A DNA stretch of 64,000 nucleotides, from positions 1,478,691 to 1,542,690 of the forward strand of contig PJRA01000524.1 of NCBI GenBank assembly GCA_016987375.1. Direction: 5' to 3'. Position numbers and translations under genes: made by a program. The notes under the pieces were generated by a model. That model was given only the letters and a program-made list of their open reading frames with translations, did not search any database and had not been told where the DNA came from. Positions 12,201-21,995 of the stretch are shown here, one piece after another (position 1 is the stretch's first letter; each line of letters opens with the position of its first letter). Source of the stretch: Brachionus koreanus. Its lineage: Eukaryota > Rotifera > Eurotatoria > Ploima > Brachionidae.

Positions 12201-15200
12201 TTAGCTTTTTTTTTGTTGAAAAATTCAAAAATAACATCTTAAAGCTCATAAGTTGGTATATTTAAAAAAAATTCTGGAACTCAAACGAATTAGGAATATT
12301 TTATGTTGAAAGTTTAATTTATATTGTTAAAAATAATAATTTAACTAGTCGAGTCGATCGCTAAATGGAACTATTGATCAAGTAACAGAAGGCAAAATTT
12401 TTTTTGAGACATCAAATTAGTAGCTTTAAATCCATAATAATTAAAGAAGACTTGTTTTTTAAATATTTTTTAAAATTTTGGATAGTTATGCATTGATTTT
12501 AAAAGAATATTAACACTAGAAGCACCAAGCATTTTTTCACATTTTTTTAATTTGAAATTATTTTATAATAAAAACTATAACAATTTTATTGAGTATTTTT
12601 TAAGAAAATTTTAAAATCTACATTAATCAAAAAAGATATATTTATTTCAAAAATCCATTCAAAAGATACGAGGATTTAAAAAATTTTAAAACGAGTCATT
12701 TTGACTCGTTTGGTGCTTCTAGTGTTAAACAAAATTTTTCCCATATTTAATAGATTAGACAATGTCATGAGACATTAATTTTAATAAAATAAAATATTCG
12801 AAAAAAAAAATTGTCGCACTTCGTTGCAAGTAGGCTAACTCCTAAGACTTCTGTTTTTAATGAAAATACATCTTATTTGCCTCTGTTTTTTAATAAATCA
12901 TCTTTAGATTTAATGTTGAACTAAAGTTTCTGTCAGCTAAGGCCTTAAATTCTTAAATCAGACACTATTTTGGGCTACAAGAAGTAAAAATGCAAAATTA
13001 TTTAAATAACAAATAAATTTTCTAATCAATAATTTTCTTTTAAAAGCGAGTTTAAATATAATTTTTTATTTTTACTTTTATATCTTTATTGTTTTTGTTA
13101 CTTTGATATAAAAAATAAAGAATTTGAATCAGAATTAGAATCAAGAAATATTTTTTTAAATATTTAAAAATCAGTTATTCAGATTTTTTTGGATGATTAA
13201 ATTAAATCCATCAATTTCAAGTTACCAAAAATTCGAATTTCCAATAATTCAAATTTATGTTTTCTAATTTTTTGATAAAATAAACAATTTTAAAAAAATT
13301 TTTTTTTTTAATTTTTTTAAAAATAAAATTTTATTTAAGCTTCCATCATTCAAAAAATTGCGAAATAAATTATCAATACGAAAGAGTCATAGTACAACAT
13401 CGAATCTTTCCGAAATAGCATCAAAGCCGGCACCTAAAATTCAAAATTCGAATAGCTCTACCAACTTAGAATCAAATGTTCAAAATTCCAAATCGAATAG
13501 CCTCAAAAATTTACTCATAAAATCAAATTATGAGCATAAACCCGAAAGTATACTTAGACTAAATCTAAATAACTTAACAGATATACAAAATTCGGTGGTG
13601 CACGAAATAGACGTAATCCACGAAGAACAATACACGTGTTCAAACATAGACGAATTAGCAGATACTTTCACCAGTCTAAATGCTAACAATCTAGTGGTTC
13701 AGCCTTCGTCGTCATCATCTACTTCATCGCTAACTAACAAGAACAGTCTCAAAATAAATAGCAGTTCTACTGTGAACCGAAATGATCTGACTCCGAAAAG
13801 CAGTACTGATTCATCGTCGCCGTATCAAAACGCCAACTCAAAGAACCATTCTACTTCTTCGTCTAGCAATACGCCCAACAAACAGAACCCGATTGCTGAA
13901 TTCTGGCACTCGTTGTCTTCTTCGTTCTCTCTCTCTTCTTCTTCCTCGTCGTCTAACAACAATCCGAGTGCAGATAAAGTAAAACTGAGACACAAAAAAT
14001 CTAAAGGACAAACAGATTTGAACAATAAGAGAATTTCTTTGCCTGCTAACTACGCGACAAACATTCAAATGCTACAACAAAGTGAAATTGGTGTCGAAAA
14101 TGAACTCAATCAGCATCGGGCTGATAAAATAATAAATAAAAATTTTTTAAATACAAAAAATATTGGTTTTACGAGTAACTACGCTATATCGAGTACTTTG
14201 TCGGCCAATATAAGCAACTTGCCCAATCGAAATATGAGTCTTTTGAACAAGAATCCATCTCTAAATTACAATCAACATCATTTGCAATCATTTCAGTCTT
14301 TATCGTCAATGAACCATTCGGACATGGCTAGACATCTTTTTTTGCTAAAGCCGATTAATAGAAATAGTCGGAGAGCTTCAATGTCCGAGCTCGGTTATGG
14401 AAAAATCGAGTCCTACAACAAATTGGAAAAACTCGGAGAGGTATTTTATTTTTATTGATAGAAAAAAATTTAATCAATTTTTAATAAGCAAAATTTTTAA
14501 ATATATACTAAGTGGCTTTTAAAATATTAAGCTTTCTTAAGTAATATTCAATGAATTTAATTTCTATTTAGAATTAATAAAATGCTTTCTAAAAGAGTTC
14601 AAGTATTTTAAGAAATTTTTGATCTCCGATCGTTTTTTTTTGCTTGAAATTTCTTGTTCTAAAAAATCTTTAAGTTTTGTCAAAAAGAAATAAAATTTAA
14701 AAATTTGATAAAAATAATCAAAGTTAATTTTTTTTCCACAGTCTTTTGATTAGTTCTGTGAGTGCAGCAAACAGCAACATACTTAGTGGCTAGGTCAAAG
14801 TGCATCTTTGAATATTGCACTATGTCGCATCCAGGTCACCAGCGCCTTTAGAAGATCCTTAAAAAATGCGTTTTTTAGGAAATTTCAAAAGCCCGTATTT
14901 TTTTGTCCGTTGAGTTTTTTGACTTTGGTAAAAAGTATGTTGTAGAGGTCATCGTGCTCTTTAATTTAAGCTATCTATGAGTCCTCTACGATAAAAATTG
15001 ACAGAAGCGGAACTTGGATACTTTTAGTCAAGGTGACAATTTTCAAAGTGACATAACTTTGTCAATTTTAAAGCTTTTTTCGATTTTTAAAAACCAAATT
15101 CAAGTTTATTAAAATTGCTTCTACTGTGAACCATCACCATCAAAATACATTTATTTTATTAAATAAAAAAAATTTATTTTTATTAATTTATTTTTATTAA

Positions 15201-17726
15201 ATAAAAAAAATAGTCAAATAAGGATTTTTAAAAACCAAATTCAAGTTTATTAAAATTGCTTTAAAATGACACTTCGTTTGTTTGGAAACATTAAGGATCC
15301 AGGTCACCAGCTTTGAACTTGCTTTTGACTTTTAAAAGAAAAGTTATTTTAGAATTTTTCCATTTTTCCCGTTCTATTGTACTAAATTTTACAAAATCTG
15401 ATATTAAGAACATTTTAAAAATTATAATTTTTTTCGTGTTTAATCAAATTTAAATTAAAAGTTAATTTGAATTTAATGGCATCTATGTAGAGGAATTTCT
15501 TTTCGAGAATTCTTTGTATCACATATTTTTAAGACCGCTAATATTTCATGTTAAATCTTAATTTCATTTATTTTCGGTTAAATCAGTCAAATTAGGAGAT
15601 TGTTGAAAGAAAAACTTTTTTTATTAACTTTATTAATTTTAAATTTTTTTCAATTAAACAAATAAAAAAGATTAAATTATTTCATAAAAAGAAATTTCTA
15701 AAAATCTTCTTTTATTTAATTTTGAACAAGTTAATAAAAAAAGCTTATTTTCTAGTAAACTGCAAACGAACATGTTACTACACTTAAAATAAATTAAATC
15801 TAAAATTTATTTATTATATTTTAAACAGAAGAGAAATATTTTTTTAGTTATGAATTTAATTTCCTAAAAATTAAAAATTACAGTGTCCGAAATATATTTT
15901 TCACATCATATCATCTGATATTTGTTAATATCATTTTACTCCCTCCTTATATCAACTTATACCACTAATATATTAAAAAAAAAATTTTTAAAAATTTAAT
16001 CTTTAAATGCATTAATCCTTTATGTTTATTTCTAATGATCTAATTATAAATATTATTGCATTTGTTTAAAAATTAGATTCCGAATAAAAGCTTTTACCCA
16101 ACAAATCTTCTCTTTTTCCTTTAATTAATTATGTACCTGAAACCCCCAATTAAGTACCTGAATACCTCTGATAAGGAAACAGGCTTTATAAGGTCGTTTA
16201 GTACAAATGTAAATACCTATATGAAACAATAAGCATTCTGAGAGGTTTCTGTTTATTAAGAACCAAAGCATCAGCACAAGTAGCTAGACTATTAGCTTAG
16301 GCCAAACCGTTCCTAAAGTTTTTTTCCTTAATCATTTGATTCAATTAAAAAAATATTTATATAAAGTAATTCACAGACCAAGTTCGGCAAACAAAGGTGT
16401 ATGTCATCAATTGTATCATTTATATTTGTTAAACAAACTTAACTAAAATAATAAATATATTTTAAAATAAAAACTACATTAAATTTTGCCTGTATTTTAA
16501 ATAAATATTTTTAAATTTAAAACTTTAATATTTATCTATTATATATTTAAATTTTTTTTTCTAAAGGGCACATACGCAACAGTGTATAAAGGCCAAAGTA
16601 CGATAAACGGTTCATTCGTAGCTTTAAAAGAGATTCGTTTGGAGCACGAAGAAGGAGCACCATGTACGGCAATAAGAGAAGTATCATTACTACGTCAATT
16701 AAAACATGCCAATATAGTTACTTTACATGACATTATTTACACAGAAAAATCGCTTACACTTGTCTTCGAATACCTTGAAAAGGACCTCAAGCAGTACATG
16801 GATGATTGCAATAATATAATGAGCATAAAAAATGTCAAGTTATTTTTATTTCAGCTATTACGTGGTCTTTCTTATTGTCATGCCAAGCAAATACTTCATC
16901 GTGATTTGAAGCCTCAGAATTTGTTAATTAACCAACGGGGTGAGTTAAAATTAGCCGATTTTGGCTTGGCAAGAGCCAAATCGATTCCAACAAAAACTTA
17001 TTCGAACGAAGTGGTTACTTTATGGTATCGACCGCCCGATGTTCTCTTAGGATCGACTGATTACTCAACACACATAGACATGTGGGGTGTAGGATGTATT
17101 TTTTATGAAATGGTATGTGGTAAACCACTTTTTCCCGGAACCAAAGTCGAAGACGAACTCTATCTTATATTCAAAATGCTCGGTACTCCAAATGAAGAGA
17201 ATTTCCCTGGGGTGACGAGTAATCCAGAGTTTTTGGCATTGAATATTCCAAAATTTCCTCCGGTTAATTTTTCCAATTTGGTGCCAAGACTTGAAAGTGA
17301 CGGTGTTCAATTGCTTGCTTCATTTTTAAAAGTAGTTCTATTTTATATTTTTCCTATTTTATTCTAAAATTAATTTTTTTAGTTTGATCCGAAAAAAAGA
17401 GCTTCTGCTGCAGAATCAATGCACCAAAGTTTTTTTTCCTTCATACCGCAGGAAGTCTACACTTTAGAACATTGTATATTTTTATTTCTTGTTTTAAAAA
17501 TAAAATAAATGATTTATTTTAGGCAAATCTATTTTTGATGTCTCAGAACTTACTTTGTGTAAAGATCCTGGATCTAAATTGAATCATACTGGTAAGATGA
17601 TTACACATTTTTTTTATTAAAATAATATTTTTTATAAAGCATTATCAAAAATTAGATGATTTTTTTTTATTTTAATGAAATAAAATTTTGAATAAAATTT
17701 TAGCGTATTTTATCAAACAGAAGTAA
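9267..17726 (+). CDS. CDK16/17/18: PCTAIRE cyclin-dependent kinase (CDK16/17/18 family)
   Basis: Seven exons in my model: 9267-9534, 11329-11432, 13340-14440, 16567-17331, 17383-17473, 17523-17591 and 17704-17726. They join in frame to 806 residues. Residues 1-470 are Ser/Asn-rich and probably disordered. [21 protein letters not shown] precedes the glycine loop GTYATVYKG, as in vertebrate CDK16-18. The kinase core has VALKEIRLE, the name-giving PCTAIRE helix, [17 protein letters not shown] and [15 protein letters not shown]. Family knowledge: these kinases are activated by cyclin Y rather than cyclins A/B/E, act at the plasma membrane and in vesicle traffic and neurons, and a serine in the RRASxSE segment is a PKA site that blocks cyclin binding. 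The core is close to the human one, but the N-terminal extension is about 300 residues longer. The seven-codon last exon is the least certain part. Introns 1-3 are about 1.8-2.1 kb, the others 49-112 bp. Confidence 0.88.
9535..11328. other. PCTAIRE kinase intron 1
   Basis: A 1.8-kb GT-AG intron. It contains one strong-looking acceptor (GTTGTT-rich and T-rich tract, then GCAG) at 10028, followed by a short frame rich in Ser and Lys. This could be an unused or alternative exon (see findings). Otherwise nothing recognisable. Confidence 0.55.
11433..13339. other. PCTAIRE kinase intron 2
   Basis: A 1.9-kb GT-AG intron between codon-phase-0 exons. It carries the TTAA-flanked MITE at 12514-12724 described separately. 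The remainder is AT-rich with no coding signal. Confidence 0.6.
12514..12724. mobile_element. TTAA-flanked MITE, family B (piggyBac-like ends)
   Basis: Terminal inverted repeats CACTAGAAGCACCAA and TTGGTGCTTCTAGTG are exact and flanked on both sides by TTAA (12510-12513 and 12725-12728). The 211-bp element has no coding capacity. A subterminal palindrome, ACGAGTCATTTTGACTCGT, lies at 12691-12709. TTAA targets and CACT ends are typical of the piggyBac superfamily, so a piggyBac-type transposase probably mobilised it. It lies within kinase intron 2. Confidence 0.88.
15083..15261 (+). repeat. 38-bp direct repeat pair
   Basis: The same 38 bases, beginning ATTTTTAAAAACCAAATTCA, occur at 15083-15120 and 15224-15261, with A/T-rich sequence between. 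This looks like a local duplication or slippage within a degenerate repeat in kinase intron 3. Confidence 0.85.
16363..16450 (+). repeat. Dispersed repeat copy 1
   Basis: Begins AAAGTAATTCACAGAC and continues with GTATGTCA and CATTTATATTTGTT. A diverged second copy starts at 26023, upstream of FAN1. Boundaries are approximate; no inverted ends or coding were seen. Confidence 0.6.
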
Positions 17727-20071
17727 CCGTAAATAGAAGAAACTTGCTAGCATTTGAGTCAAAATTTTTTCTTTATTTGAGTCGTTTGCCATGAGAAACA
17801 TATATTTTCTCTTCAAATAGTGCTAGGACCGTCAGTTTTGGCACTGGACCTTCAAAAATTGGCATTGCCAGTTTTGATGACCGTGTAAAAAAATAAAATT
17901 TAAAAAAATTTTCAAATATAAAAATTCGTGTTTGAAAGAATTGATTATTTGAAAAAAAATTAAAATTTGAAAACAAAATTTTTTCCCATGCCGCCATCAA
18001 GACGGTCACAACGAAGTCAAAGTGCTTCTGTAGCTGTTGTCAGTGTTGGTACCCAGCACTATTTGAAATGTTTCATCGGCACAATTTTTTAATATAATAT
18101 GCTTTGCTATATTTAAAATACTTCAAAAGAAATATCTTAATAGATCACAAAAATCTCAAAAATGAAAATTAGGTGACAATGGTATTTTTTGTATTTTTTT
18201 ATGGCGGAAAGCGGGGCATCGTAAATTTTAAAACAAAAGACAAGAGAAAAAATTAAAATTTTTATTAATTTTTTTCTCTAAATCTAAAAATAATTCTAGA
18301 AAATTTATCATCCCATACAAGATAAGCCAGATGAATCTCTGAAAATCTTAAAATACTATATACATTAGAAAATCATTAGAATTTAATTGCACAGATTTTT
18401 TACTAATTAAATTCTGGGTGATACATTCTTTACATTTTGTACAACCAGTTTTGAGATATAAAGAAAAAAGTAAAGAGTTATAAAAAGTTATAAAAAATTT
18501 AAATTTTTGTTTTTATAGAGTTATTAACGCTGCTGTAATAATAAATTCATATAGTCTAAGGTCTAAATTTGTGGATTTTTAGAACGTTCTAAAAAAACAC
18601 AAATATTTATTAAAATTTATTTTCAAATATAATATTTTCTTGTTTGTTGAACCAATTTTAACCATTACAAAATTTAAAATTTTTCAGACATTAAAAATTT
18701 AAATTAATTAAATTAAAAAATTTTTTATGCAATTTTAATTTGTTTATCGAAAAAGGAATTTTAGCTATCTACCAGCTTATTTCGTTTGATAATGCTTTCA
18801 TTTATTAATTTCTGTTAAATAATTATTTTTTTAGTGTTTTACGAGAGTTGCATTTAAATTTTCACTAGTAAGGTAATCAAATATTGAAAATTTTTTTCAA
18901 TCATTTGAACTCTAAAATATATTTTATCTTAGAAAAATAAAATTTTTGTTAATTAAAAAATTGTTTTAGAATTTGGAAAATTAAAATATCTAATGCTTTA
19001 AGTAGTTTTTTCATTTAAAAAATAAACTTAATTTAACTACAAAGGAAAATGTATTTTCATAGAACTAATATCTTATTATTTTTTTAAATTTTTAAAATTA
19101 AATTTTTACTTAATAAATTTTTTAATTTTAAAAAGGCGTGCGTGGATTGAACTCAAATTTTTGCAAATTTTAGTCAAATTAGTGATAAAGCAAATAGCCA
19201 AGCAAGCCGTCCCCCAATTTAAAAACAATTTGAGTTGTTCCCAATTGTTTTTTGTATACAAATGTTTTGCTTCAAATCATTCTAATTACAAGAATTTTTA
19301 TCGAAATTAGGGTGAATGAGCCCGTCTATTTTGACTCTGTAAATAGTCAATTTAGTGGATACCTAAGTCATAATATTTTCAATTTTTTGGTTATTCTTTC
19401 TTTTGGATGTTTATATTTCCTTTTTAGTTTAAAGATTTCTTTTAATTAAGGTGCTGGAAAATGTTTTATTATAGACCTATACTCTAAATAAAGAGCTGCG
19501 CAGATGCTCTGTGAAAGTGTTCGTTAAGTCAAAACAAAAAAAAAACTAATTGACATTTCATATGATTTTATTTAAATTTAAATTCATTAAAATCGTATTA
19601 TTTTTTTATCCTAAATTTCTGATTCTAATTTTAAAATAATTTGTATAACAGATGCTTAAAGGACACAAATGTTTTCTTATAACATGTTTTCATCTTATTA
19701 TTTGTTTATAGAATATTTATTTTTATTGTTTACCTACATGTCTATTAGTGTTTTGTTTTCTTTTTCATTTAGGTGGCAATTATTTGCATGCGTTCAAGTT
19801 ATTTCAGCAACAAATATAAACTTAAAGAGTCAAGGCTTTTTTAATTTGAATTATCTTAGGATCCTTAAATTTTTTGTCGTTTGCTTTTCTCATTTCTTAC
19901 TTATTCAATATTATTGTTAATTATAAATAATGATAATACTTTAACTTAAAAAAAAAACTTTAGCAATATTAATCAATTATAAGTATTTTTTTAATAAATT
20001 TTATTAAAAATTAATTATTTTTATTTTCACTTTTTCAATCAAATCATAACCTAAATTATCTAAACCATATA
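17727..20071. other. Intergenic, no gene seen
   Basis: AT-rich spacer with several open frames that are hydrophobic or low complexity and look like chance. A patch at about 17790-18060 is richer in G and C and contains repeated GCCAGTTTTG-like words in both orientations. It may be an old repeat. A near B-box-like word (AGTTCAATCC on the minus strand) occurs at about 19150 without a matching A box. Confidence 0.5.
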
Positions 20072-20075
20072 TTAA

Positions 20076-20190
20076 CGAGTGAAGCTTAAGTAAATGGACA
20101 AAAACTAATTTAATTTGTCGCATCATACGAATGATCTGATTATTTAATATATATATATATATATTTATATAAATCAATATGCTTCACCCG
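20076..20190. mobile_element. TTAA-flanked MITE, family C
   Basis: Inverted ends CGAGTGAAGC and GCTTCACCCG (one mismatch) are bounded by TTAA at 20072-20075 and 20191-20194. The 115-bp interior contains a (TA)n run at 20148-20161. The element lies exactly where the gag remnant (20195 upwards) loses recognisable sequence, so it may have inserted into the same retroelement. Confidence 0.6.
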
Positions 20191-20194
20191 TTAA

Positions 20195-21337
20195 TTATTT
20201 AAGCCTTTGGTAAAAACTCTCGCATGTCGGATAGCTTCATCCAATGTTTCTACATTTTTCCTCTCCAATTCGGCTCTTACTCTTGGGTCCAATACTTCAA
20301 GGAAAAACCAGGCCAATTCGAATTCATCTATCTTTTCGATTTTGTTTGCAATTGTCTGAAATTTCATTATGTTGTCTTCAAAATTTGAAGTTAGTTCAAT
20401 ACTTTTTAGTTCAGATCTTAGCCCTCTCTGAACATCAGCAGAGTTGCTAATAAAAAAGTTTCAAATTTCTCCCACGTTACATCCTCATCTCTTTTTTGCA
20501 TATTTCTTAGCATTTGTAAAGCATTTCCTGTGAAAAGTTTTGTTACGTTATCTATGAGTATATTTCTATTGATTCCTTGGTTTCTAGCTTCTGTTTCTAC
20601 TAGATATATCCATTCGTCTACTTTATCTCTATCGTTTCCATATAATTTTGGTATATCCTCTACTTTAAAATTAACGATTCGAGTTTCCTTATGTCCGAAT
20701 CCTACTTTTCCATTTAACACTCAAAAACCGGAGGGGTCTTTTGAACCCCTTTTGTAACTTCCTTTATTTGTATTTTATTCAATAAATTTAAGCATTTTTT
20801 TATAATTTTTTTTTCAATCATATCTTAAATAGAAAATATTATGAAATTATTTAATTTTTTCTATAAAATAATTTTATTTTCATTGAAAAAAAGTATAAAA
20901 AATAAATTAAATAAAAGGGTCAAAAAAGTCATCCGGTTTTTGAGTGTTAATACATCATCATGTATTAATTTTTTTGATGAAGTAGTTATATCTTATAATG
21001 TGCTTGTTGTGTGCCCAAGCTCTACACTTTGTTTTGATTGAACTTTTTCTACTAAATTTTCCTAAATTTTCATCTTTTTTTATTATCTTCTTCATGCTGG
21101 CGATTTGAAAAGAAACTCTTTAAGAATCTTTATAGGCTTTCCAGAATTTTGAACATTTGAAGCCATTCCATTGTTCAGCTTCTGTACCGCTAACTATTTC
21201 GCTGTCGTCACCTAATCTTTGAAATTTATTTCCGAATGACCCATTTTGTATCTTGATCAAGTGTGCCAGTTCTTGTACACTTAATTTTTCTAAGTAATCT
21301 TTTGAGATAGGTTACATAACAAAAATCATTTTATCGC
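20195..21337 (-). pseudogene. Ty3/gypsy-like gag remnant, interrupted by a MITE
   Basis: Reading down the minus strand, gag-like sequence starts just inside the LTR and runs to 20195. Recognisable segments are a region around YLEKLSVQELAHLI (about 21305-21260), then the matrix-like part DEWIYLVETEARNQG and WEKFETFLLA (20720-20460), then EFELAWFFLEVLDPRVRAEL and a conserved TLDEAIRHAR word (about 20330-20230). The order matches the retrotransposon gag domain. Breaks: in-frame stops upstream, a frameshift near 20440, and the 228-bp MITE at 20719-20946. Protease, reverse transcriptase and integrase are missing on the far side. It is not functional. Confidence 0.75.
20719..20946. mobile_element. 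TTAA-flanked MITE, family A copy 1
   Basis: Inverted ends CACTCAAAAACCGG and CCGGTTTTTGAGTG, flanked by TTAA at 20715-20718 and 20947-20950. Length 228 bp, non-coding. A second copy lies at 53014-53218. This copy sits inside the gag remnant, and the gag frame reads on across the two flanks if one TTAA is kept. That shows a precise, piggyBac-like insertion. Confidence 0.9.
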
Positions 21338-21590
21338 TGTTACCGGTTTAATAAGACTAAAATATATTGTTTAAAGCTCTATTTATACCTCATGTGGAAT
21401 CTCTATTTATATCTGCATACTCGTGCTGATTACACAGGCTTATAATTAAGTAAAGCTGTGATTTGGATGTTAAGTGCTTTTGTCAGCATTTCGAAGCGTC
21501 TCACTTCTGAGATACGTGACAAGTATTATATTAACTAATCTTTGTGCATCAGTTAATAAGCTGATGATTGAGTGATAATTCAGGGTAACA
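21338..21590 (-). mobile_element. Single long terminal repeat of the gypsy-like element
   Basis: On the minus strand the 253-bp segment begins TGTTACC and ends GGTAACA, the short inverted TG...CA termini of LTRs. It contains two TATA-like boxes (TATAAATAGA) in its second half, suitable for transcription toward the gag remnant immediately downstream. No second LTR was found in the window, and no clear tRNA primer site was recognised after the LTR end. The partner copy was probably lost with pol. Confidence 0.65.
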
Positions 21591-21995
21591 AGTTTTTTTA
21601 ATGCAAGTCGGAGTCTATCAAAGGCACACTAAAAAAATAAAGATTGACTCTCATTTTATTATAAATAAACTTTTCAAAAATGTATGGGGTTTAACAATTC
21701 ATTTCTCAGAAACACATAAAACAAATAAATTTTCTCCTGTCTTTGTTTTTCAACATACAGTTTTTAAATTTCTTTTTTATTTTATTTTATCATCTTCTTA
21801 CATTAAATTTTATTTTTTTAATATATTTTTATTCTGAAGAAGCATTTGCTCGACACAGATTAAACAAATAAAAAAAAATTTATTTATTTATACTGAGGAA
21901 GGTTGAATATTTATTCGATAAAATAAATTAATATTAAATAATTTTTAAAAAAAAAATTGAAATAAATTGATTGATAGAGGATAAAGTGTTAAAAA
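21591..21995. other. Intergenic, FAN1 3' flank
   Basis: AT-rich. On the minus strand, AATAAA-like polyadenylation signals occur about 21880-21890, downstream of the FAN1 stop codon. Nothing else seen. Confidence 0.5.

Larger units (their letters stand above)
14441..16566. other. PCTAIRE kinase intron 3 with repeat island
   Basis: A 2.1-kb GT-AG intron separating LGE from GTYATVYKG inside the glycine loop. About 14750-15320 is less AT-rich than the rest and contains internal duplications, including the phrase ATCCAGGTCACCAGC near 14829 and 15296. It resembles an old dispersed repeat of unknown type. A further repeat shared with the FAN1 upstream region starts near 16363. Confidence 0.55.

Noticed and set aside
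13825..14068. Minus-strand frames rich in Glu and Arg opposite kinase exon 3
   Set aside because: They mirror the Ser-codon repeats of the kinase N-terminal region and have no independent support.
19137..19240. B-box-like word on the minus strand suggesting another tRNA-derived SINE
   Set aside because: Only 9 of 11 consensus positions match and no A box lies at a proper distance.
19252..19920. Two hydrophobic plus-strand frames of 65 and 83 codons
   Set aside because: Composed almost wholly of Phe, Leu, Ile, Ser from T-rich sequence, with no conserved motif. Chance frames in AT-rich DNA.
20148..20161. (TA)n run
   Set aside because: Simple microsatellite inside the proposed family C MITE. 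No separate meaning assigned.
20418..20720. Gag frame as a live domesticated gene
   Set aside because: It is interrupted by a MITE, a frameshift and upstream stops, with a single LTR nearby, so decay is more likely than domestication.
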